Assembly (NCBI GenBank): GCA_027039745.1
Contig: JALUMP010000082.1
Span: forward strand, 1-6,117
Reading direction: 5' to 3'
DNA length: 6,117 nt
DNA from: Candidatus Parcubacteria bacterium
GTDB taxonomy: Bacteria; Patescibacteriota; Minisyncoccia; Phycocordibacterales; GCA-2747955
The notes under the pieces are model-generated. The model did no database searches. It had not been told where the DNA came from and saw nothing but the letters and a program-made list of their open reading frames with translations. Position numbers and translations under genes: made by a program. Of this stretch, positions 1 to 4,427 are shown in pieces. The number at the start of each line of letters is the position of its first letter. Position 1 is the first letter of the stretch.

Positions 1-47
1 ATAAACTTCATATGTTTATTATACATTTTTTAAAAAAATAAATAGTT

Positions 48-56
48 TGATATAAT
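48..56 (+). promoter_or_regulatory. Extended -10 promoter of the tRNA unit
   Basis: The bases TGATATAAT form a perfect TATAAT hexamer (51-56) preceded by the TGn extension. Transcription would start near 62-64, a few bases before the first tRNA. There is no convincing -35 box about 17 bases upstream, where only T/A-rich sequence is seen; this is acceptable for an extended -10 promoter. The upstream bases 1-30 contain a small inverted repeat (ATAAAC/GTTTAT) followed by a T run, which could be the tail of a terminator for a gene outside the window, but it is too short to call. Confidence 0.6.
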
Positions 57-69
57 AAAAATATAAATA

Positions 70-143
70 CGCTGGGTCGTCTAAATGGTAAGACAACAGT
101 TCTTGAGCTGTGATGAATTCAGGTTCAACTCCTGATCCAGCGT
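70..143 (+). tRNA. tRNA, probably Gln(UUG), with an irregular anticodon arm
   Basis: A cloverleaf can be drawn. The acceptor stem is 70-76 with 136-142, T8 is at 77, the D stem is 79-82/91-94 with GG in the loop, and the T stem 119-123/131-135 closes a TTCAACT loop. CCA is not encoded. The anticodon arm does not fit the normal 5-bp stem and 7-base loop: ACAG (96-99) pairs with CTGT (108-111), leaving eight bases (TTCTTGAG), or six if a T-G pair closes the loop. The variable region is about seven bases instead of five. Resemblance to Gln/Glu-type tRNAs suggests anticodon TTG, but position 33 would then be C. Reading CTT (Lys) keeps U33 but needs a bulged base. A one-base deletion, real or a sequencing error, would explain the arm. 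The isoacceptor is therefore uncertain; that this is a tRNA gene or a recent tRNA derivative is fairly sure. Confidence 0.7.
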
Positions 144-171
144 CTATATGCTATAATACAAAGAAACAGAT

Positions 172-243
172 GCTCCTATGGTGAAATGGATATCACAATA
201 GTCTTCGGAACTATTGTTCTGGGTTCGAATCCTGGTGGGAGCA
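172..243 (+). tRNA. tRNA-Arg (anticodon UCG)
   Basis: This is a complete cloverleaf. The acceptor stem 172-178 pairs with 236-242 (GCTCCTA with TGGGAGC, one G-T pair) and the discriminator is A243. The D stem is 181-184/193-196. The anticodon stem is 198-202/210-214 with loop CTTCGGA, giving anticodon TCG at 205-207, U33 and G37. The T stem is 219-223/231-235 with loop TTCGAAT. CCA is not encoded. The anticodon reads CGN arginine codons. It lies 28 bases after the preceding tRNA and is probably co-transcribed with it. Its 3' half is repeated 100 bases downstream. Confidence 0.93.
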
Positions 244-259
244 CAGATGAAAACAAAAT

Positions 260-304
260 ATTTCACCAAGGTGAAATGACAATAGACATTCGCACAATGC
301 TATT
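260..304 (+). repeat. Two adjacent hairpins inside the degenerate tRNA-Arg copy
   Basis: The first hairpin (260-277) is a perfect 8-bp inverted repeat, ATTTCACC/GGTGAAAT, around two bases. Its right arm matches the D-arm start of the intact tRNA-Arg (180-187), so the left arm is an inverted copy of it. The second hairpin (281-304) pairs AATAG with CTATT and CATT with AATG around a five-base loop with one bulged A. It occupies the place where the anticodon arm should be. Together they replace the 5' half of the tRNA copy. The function is unknown. Template switching during replication or the scar of an integration event are possible origins. Confidence 0.6.
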
Positions 305-343
305 CTGGAACTATTGTTCTGGGTTCGAATCCTGGTGGGAGCA
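270..343 (+). pseudogene. Degenerate tRNA-Arg copy (3' half intact)
   Basis: Bases 307-355 are identical to 207-255, a 49-bp exact repeat at an offset of exactly 100. It covers the 3' side of the anticodon arm, the T arm, the acceptor 3' strand, the discriminator and 12 bases of flank. On the 5' side only scattered matches to the D arm (270-278) and the anticodon stem (279-285) remain, six bases are missing, and extra bases enlarge the anticodon loop to about 25. No 5' acceptor strand complementary to TGGGAGC is present, so a mature tRNA cannot form. It is a pseudo-tRNA or an attachment-site-like duplication of a tRNA 3' end. No integrase gene is in the window. Confidence 0.75.
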
Positions 344-360
344 CAGATGAAAACAGAGAT

Positions 361-412
361 AAAGGCAAAATCCGGGTCTTTTAGACTCGGTTTTTGCCTT
401 TACCTCTTTTTT
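361..412 (+). terminator. Intrinsic terminator of the tRNA unit
   Basis: A long hairpin runs from 361 to 401. AAAGGCAAAA pairs with TTTTGCCTTT, then comes a single T-T mismatch (371/391), then CCGGGTCT pairs with AGACTCGG with one G-T pair, closed by a three-T loop. A T-rich tail (405-412) follows on the + strand. On the - strand no T run follows, so it should act mainly on transcription from the tRNA side and keep it from running into the convergent ddl gene. The 90 bases from 413 to 502 hold only a weak 9-bp hairpin (430-450) and no gene. Confidence 0.88.
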
Positions 413-502
413 CAAAGTAATATTATTTTAACAGAAACGGAGTTTTTGTTTTGTTTAATTGTTCCTGGTTCAGAGTTTAATCTAAGCAATGAACAAAAAA
501 AA

Positions 503-1474
503 TTACAATCTTTTTAATCTATTTATTAAAAGAATATCCAAAAAACCAGAAAGTCCAATACCATCTGCTTTTAATTCTTGTGGATATAATGATATCTCTG
601 TCATACCAGGCAAAGTATTGACCTCTAAAACATATAAACCCCTTTTGTCATCAAATATAAAATCAGTTCTTGAATAATCTGATAATTTTAAAACCTTATG
701 TACCTTTACGGCAGTTTCATGTATTTGTTTTTTCAAATCTTCATTTTCTATTTCTGCAGGGCAAATCTCATCAACTGCTCCCTCATATTTTGCTTCAAAA
801 TCAAAAAATTCTTTTCTTGGAATAATTTCTACAATAGGTAAAGCTCGTATTTCTCCATTTTTTTCCTCTATTACACCACAAGTATATTCTTTTCCTGCCA
901 TGTACTCTTCCACCAAAACATCATCGCCAATTTCAAAAGCACCTTCAAGAGCTCGAGTAATTTCATTAACAGAGCCACAAATATAAACCCCAAAAGAAGA
1001 TCCAGACTCACTAGTTTTAATAACAACTTTAGGGTTAAATTTTGCAAATATTTTTTCAGCCTCTTCGGCAAAATCTATAACGTCATTTTTATTCAAATAA
1101 GAAAAGGCAGGAGTTTTAATATTATTTTCTTCAAAAACTTGTTTTGATATTATTTTTGAAAAAGAATTATAAGACGAATTAGATGATGAACCTACAAACT
1201 TGATATTATATTTTTCTAATATTTTTTGTATTTTTCCATCTTCACCAAAAGATCCATGTAAAACTGAAAAAATAATATCAACTTTTTCTTTCAATTCTTC
1301 TGGTAAAATCTTAACACCGTCTGCAAATCATGCTCCATTTTTATCAATAAATACATCTACTACATCATACTTTTCATTATCTAATTTACCTTTTATTGTT
1401 TTTCCAGATGCTACTGAAACAGAATGCTCTAGCGATGTTCCCCCATTTAATACTCCTACTTTTATTTTTTCCAT
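503..1474 (-). CDS. ddl: D-alanine--D-alanine ligase (contains one UGA=Trp codon)
   Basis: This cytosolic ATP-grasp enzyme joins two D-alanines for the peptidoglycan stem peptide. The product is 323 aa, a normal Ddl length. Visible motifs are GGTSLEHSVS near residues 11-20 (with the Glu that binds the first D-Ala), LHGSFGEDG (72-80), the ATP-binding Lys and Gly/Ser loop VIKTSESGSSFG (151-162), VEEYMAG (188-194), FDFEAKY (224-230), SRTDF (268-272), and the Mg-binding and substrate motif EVNTLPGM (284-291). Codon 49 (bases 1328-1330) is UGA. Read as Trp it gives KNGAWFADG and joins both halves; under the standard code the gene would be split. ATG at 1472-1474 follows the murF stop TAA by one base and directly precedes the conserved KVGVLNGG start, so it is preferred over upstream in-frame starts. 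No Shine-Dalgarno sequence is seen; translational coupling to murF is likely. The stop is TAA. The function call is secure. Confidence 0.95.
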
Positions 1475-1475
1475 A

Positions 1476-2768
1476 TTATTGTATACATTTTGTATCCAAA
1501 TGTTCTTGGACAAGGTTTTTAATATCATTCTGATTAATTATCTGACAGATAGCTCTTTCAAAGGCTGTGCTATGTCTTGCTCCCTTAAAAATTATTGTAT
1601 CACCACTCTGTAAATAATCTACCAAAAACCGACCAACATCATCTGTGTTTGCAAAAAAATCATCTCCAAATTTATTAAAATGATAAACTTCTTGAAATTT
1701 ATAATTTTTTAAATATTTTTTTGTAATATCCCCATCATTGACAATACATAAAACATCACACCTTCCTTCTAAAAATTCTAGGGATTTTTCGTAAGCTTTT
1801 TCTGTATAATCTCCAAGTTCTGCCAACCGACCCAACACATAAATTTTTCTACCTTTTATCTTTAATTTTGCAAAAATTTCTGCTCCTTTTTTGATTGACT
1901 CTGGTAAAGCATTATAAGAGTCATCTATAACTACCACCCCATCTTTTTTACCTTGAAAAACTCTCATACGCCCTGGTGCTGGGACATAATTTTTTTCAAT
2001 TGAATTAATAATTTTAGTTTTATCTAAACCAAATATTTCCGCAACCGCCAAAGATGCAGTCACTGGATATGCAAAATGTTCAGCTAATACTCCTCCTAGA
2101 AAGACATTTTCTTTTTTATTTAATTTTATAGATATCCCAATTGGATATTTATTTTTGTATTCTATATTAATATCTTCAAAACTTATTTTCCCATTCTTCC
2201 CAAAACTAATTTTTTGTTGAGGATATTTTAAAACCTCTTCCTTCAATGTCTTGTCATCTGCATTAAAAAGAATAACCCCATTTCTTTTTGTATATTTTGC
2301 TAAAAACATTTTTTCATTAACAAAATCTTGGCGAGTCTCAAAAAATTCCATATGTGCCATCATCTCTGGTAGCAAAGTAAAAATAGAGATATTTGGTTTT
2401 AACAATTTTGCATTTCTTTCAATCTCTTTTGGGTAATTTGCCCCAACTTCCAATATTAAAACTTTTGGATAGTTTTTGTTAAAAATTGCCAAAACCCCTT
2501 TTGCTATATTCAACAACCAAGCTTTCATTGATACACCCGCTGTTTTTAAATTTAAAATTGTCAATAAAACTCCTATATCAGAATTAAAACCCTTTGGGGA
2601 AACTCTCACATCTAAATCATCTTTCAATCCAGCATACAATATGTCTTTGGTTGTGGTTTTACCAATAGTTCCTGTAATTGCAATAATTTTTGGTCTGTGT
2701 GTTATTAAAACCAGCTTAGATTCCAATCTTAAAATAAAAATAACAATATTTTTTAAAAAATCTTTCAT
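1476..2768 (-). CDS. murF: UDP-MurNAc-tripeptide--D-Ala-D-Ala ligase-type Mur ligase
   Basis: This is an ATP-dependent Mur ligase that adds D-Ala-D-Ala to the UDP-MurNAc peptide, the last cytoplasmic step of precursor synthesis. The product is 430 aa. The P-loop TGTIGKTTT lies at residues 32-40. FNSDIG (61-66) matches the NNEIG-type motif, and LEVGA (106-110), AHMEFF (138-143), EK (152-153, candidate carbamylated Lys), FNADD (168-172), APGRMRV (264-270), DDSYNALPES (282-291), GRLAELGDY (313-321) and FKGARHS (394-400) follow. All three MurF signatures (YNALPES, AELG, KGARHS) are present. The His usually found after AELG appears as Tyr. Odd feature: the P-loop starts near residue 33, whereas typical MurF has about 80-100 residues of UDP-binding domain before it. 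Here there is only a short hydrophobic/basic segment (residues 4-22) that might touch the membrane. No UGA codons occur; its single Trp is UGG. It lies directly upstream of ddl. MurF is preferred over other Mur ligases because of the signatures and the partner gene. Confidence 0.9.
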   Translation of the reverse strand: MKDFLKNIVIFILRLESKLVLITHRPKIIAITGTIGKTTTKDILYAGLKDDLDVRVSPKGFNSDIGVLLTILNLKTAGVSMKAWLLNIAKGVLAIFNKNYPKVLILEVGANYPKEIERNAKLLKPNISIFTLLPEMMAHMEFFETRQDFVNEKMFLAKYTKRNGVILFNADDKTLKEEVLKYPQQKISFGKNGKISFEDINIEYKNKYPIGISIKLNKKENVFLGGVLAEHFAYPVTASLAVAEIFGLDKTKIINSIEKNYVPAPGRMRVFQGKKDGVVVIDDSYNALPESIKKGAEIFAKLKIKGRKIYVLGRLAELGDYTEKAYEKSLEFLEGRCDVLCIVNDGDITKKYLKNYKFQEVYHFNKFGDDFFANTDDVGRFLVDYLQSGDTIIFKGARHSTAFERAICQIINQNDIKNLVQEHLDTKCIQ

Positions 2769-2774
2769 TTTTTT

Positions 2775-2783
2775 ATTGTATCA
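2775..2783 (-). promoter_or_regulatory. Extended -10 promoter of murF-ddl
   Basis: On the - strand the bases TGATACAAT form an extended -10 box (TGn plus TACAAT, one mismatch to TATAAT). Six A residues separate it from the murF ATG. The expected start point, six to seven bases downstream, falls at or next to the ATG, which implies a leaderless mRNA. No Shine-Dalgarno sequence is present. No good -35 box is seen, and that region overlaps the lysS terminator. Confidence 0.5.
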
Positions 2784-2798
2784 CATCTATGAAACAAG

Positions 2799-2828
2799 AA
2801 AAAATTAGATATTCTATATCTAATTTTT
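2799..2828 (-). terminator. Intrinsic terminator downstream of lysS
   Basis: A 13-bp perfect hairpin (2800-2812 with 2816-2828, three-base loop) begins 12 bases after the lysS stop. On the - strand it reads AAAAATTAGATAT, loop AGA, ATATCTAATTTTT, and ends in a run of T. It is very AT-rich, so the stem is not strong, but its position and T run fit termination of lysS. It separates lysS from the murF promoter. Confidence 0.7.
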
Positions 2829-2840
2829 AAAAACATAAAA

Positions 2841-4328
2841 TTATTTTTTTGGCTTCATAATAGGAAAAAATATTGTATCTCTAATGTTTTTCTTTTCAGT
2901 GAAAATACCAACTAGCCTATCTATTCCAATTCCTGTACCCATCATAGGTGGCATACCATGTTCCATCGCGGTTAGAAAATCATTATTCATATCCATAGCT
3001 TCATCGTCACCATCTACTTTTGCTTGAGCTTGTTCTTCTAATAATTTTCTTTGTGTAATTGGATCCACCAACTCAGCATAAGAATTTGTAATTTCAGCTC
3101 CTGCTACAACAAGCTGGGTTGCCTCTGCTGTTCCATCATCATTTTGAATTGCTAAAGGTTTCAAACTACCAGGATAATTTGTCACTCAGACTGGATTTAT
3201 TATATTTTTTCTTGCTGATTTTTTATAAATAGAATCAAGTAAGTTCCCAAGTGAAAGCTGTTTTACCTCATTTGGATTTTCTCCTAGCTCTACTGCTTTT
3301 TCTTCTAATTCTTCTCTGCTTGAAACAAAAGGATCAATATTTGCATATTGTTTAATTAAATCATTAAATTTTATCTTTGGTCATTGTCCAGAAAAATCAA
3401 CTTTAACAATTTCTCCATCAGCATTTGGTATTTCGAATACTTCTTTCTTTAAAATATCTTTAAAAATTTGCCTAAAAATTTTTTCTATCAATTCAATATT
3501 TTTTTCTAAACCTTCATAAGCTTTATACCACTCAAGTTGAGTAAATTCTTGTATATGTGTTGGGTCAGAACCTTCATTTCTAAAATCTTTTGAAAACTCG
3601 TATACCCCCTGATATCCACCTGCCATTATCATTTTATGCTCTGCCTCACAAGCAATACGTAAAACCATATCCATATCATAATCATTATGATAAGTGTTAA
3701 AAGTTTTAGCCATAGCCCCAGAAGCTTGGTTTTGTAATATTGGTGTTTCAATCTCTAAAAAACCATCAGCATCAAGAACTTTTCTAAATTCTTTAATTAT
3801 TTTTGTTCTTAAAATAAAACGTTGAAAAACCTCATCATCCATTAAAACATCGAGGTATCTTTTTCTATATTTTTCCTCTACATCTTGAAGTCCATGTCAT
3901 TTTTCAGGCAATGGTAACAAAGATTTTGTTAACATCCTAAACTCTTTAACTAACAATGATGGTTGCCCTTTTTGTGTAAGAAAAAAAGTTCCAGAAAACT
4001 CCGCAAAATCTCCAATATCAAAAAGCTTTTCGTAAAGTTTTATTTTATCTGGCCCAATTTCATCTGCCTTAAAAACTATTTGAAAACTATCTGTCCCATC
4101 AAAAATTTTTGAAAACATTATTTTTCCACTCCCTCTTTTTGCCATAATCCTTCCAACAATCGATCTAGTATCTCCACTTTTTTCTAAATTTTTAAAACCA
4201 CCGTTAACATCCTTTAAAGACAAATCTCTCTTTATAGAACCTGGATCAACATATGGGTTCATCCCAAGTTCTTTTAGTTTTTTTACTTTTTCAATTCTTA
4301 TATTTTTAATTTCTTGTTCTCTTGACAT
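2841..4328 (-). CDS. lysS: Lysyl-tRNA synthetase, class II (contains three UGA=Trp codons)
   Basis: This cytosolic enzyme charges tRNA-Lys with lysine using ATP. The product is 495 aa, the usual bacterial LysS length. The N-terminal OB-fold anticodon-binding domain covers about residues 50-135. LPEKWHGLQDVEEKY then leads into RYLD and the class II core: motif 1 GFLEIETPIL (189-198), motif 2 VYEFSKDFRNEG (242-253) with DPTHIQEFTQLEWYKAY (255-271), and motif 3 GTGIGIDRLV with Arg471. UGA codons lie at residues 144 (3897-3899), 316 (3381-3383) and 381 (3186-3188). Residue 144 gives PEKWHGL, where Trp or Tyr is usual, residue 316 gives SGQWPKI, where PW-type sequence is usual, and residue 381 replaces an aromatic. 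These sites are among the best evidence for UGA=Trp. Under the standard code the gene would appear as three broken ORFs. The gene has its own promoter and terminator, ATG is at 4326-4328, no Shine-Dalgarno sequence is seen, and the stop is TAA. Confidence 0.96.
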
Positions 4329-4336
4329 ATATACTT

Positions 4337-4365
4337 ATATTATAAGATAAATCAAACTAAGTCAA
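4337..4365 (-). promoter_or_regulatory. Sigma-70-type promoter of lysS
   Basis: On the - strand, TTGACT (4360-4365) is a near-consensus -35 box. Two overlapping -10 candidates follow: TATAAT at 4339-4344 with a 15-base spacer, and TAATAT at 4337-4342 with a 17-base spacer. The ATG (4326-4328) begins only 8 to 10 bases after the -10 box, so the leader would be absent or a few bases long. Confidence 0.7.
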
Positions 4366-4374
4366 TTTATTTTT

Positions 4375-4406
4375 AAAAAAAACAAAGCAATTGCTTTGTT
4401 TTTTTT
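4375..4406 (-). terminator. Perfect palindromic terminator after the glycoside hydrolase gene
   Basis: Sixteen bases on each side form an uninterrupted inverted repeat centred on AATT (4389-4392), with the core ACAAAGCAATTGCTTTGT flanked by A and T runs. As a hairpin it has a stem of about 14 bp ending in T on either strand, so it can work in both directions. It starts 22 bases after the hydrolase stop codon and ends ten bases before the lysS -35 box, insulating the two genes. Confidence 0.8.
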
Positions 4407-4427
4407 AATCTTTGAGATTCAATATAC

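Noticed and set aside
270..343. A second functional tRNA, perhaps with an intron in the anticodon loop
   Set aside because: No 5' acceptor strand pairs with the 3' strand. The extra loop bases are far too few for a group I intron and form their own hairpin.
430..450. A terminator for ddl on the - strand
   Set aside because: The hairpin is only 9 bp, becomes mismatched on the - strand where the G-T pair is C-A, and has no T run after it in that direction. No convincing ddl terminator was found within 413-502.
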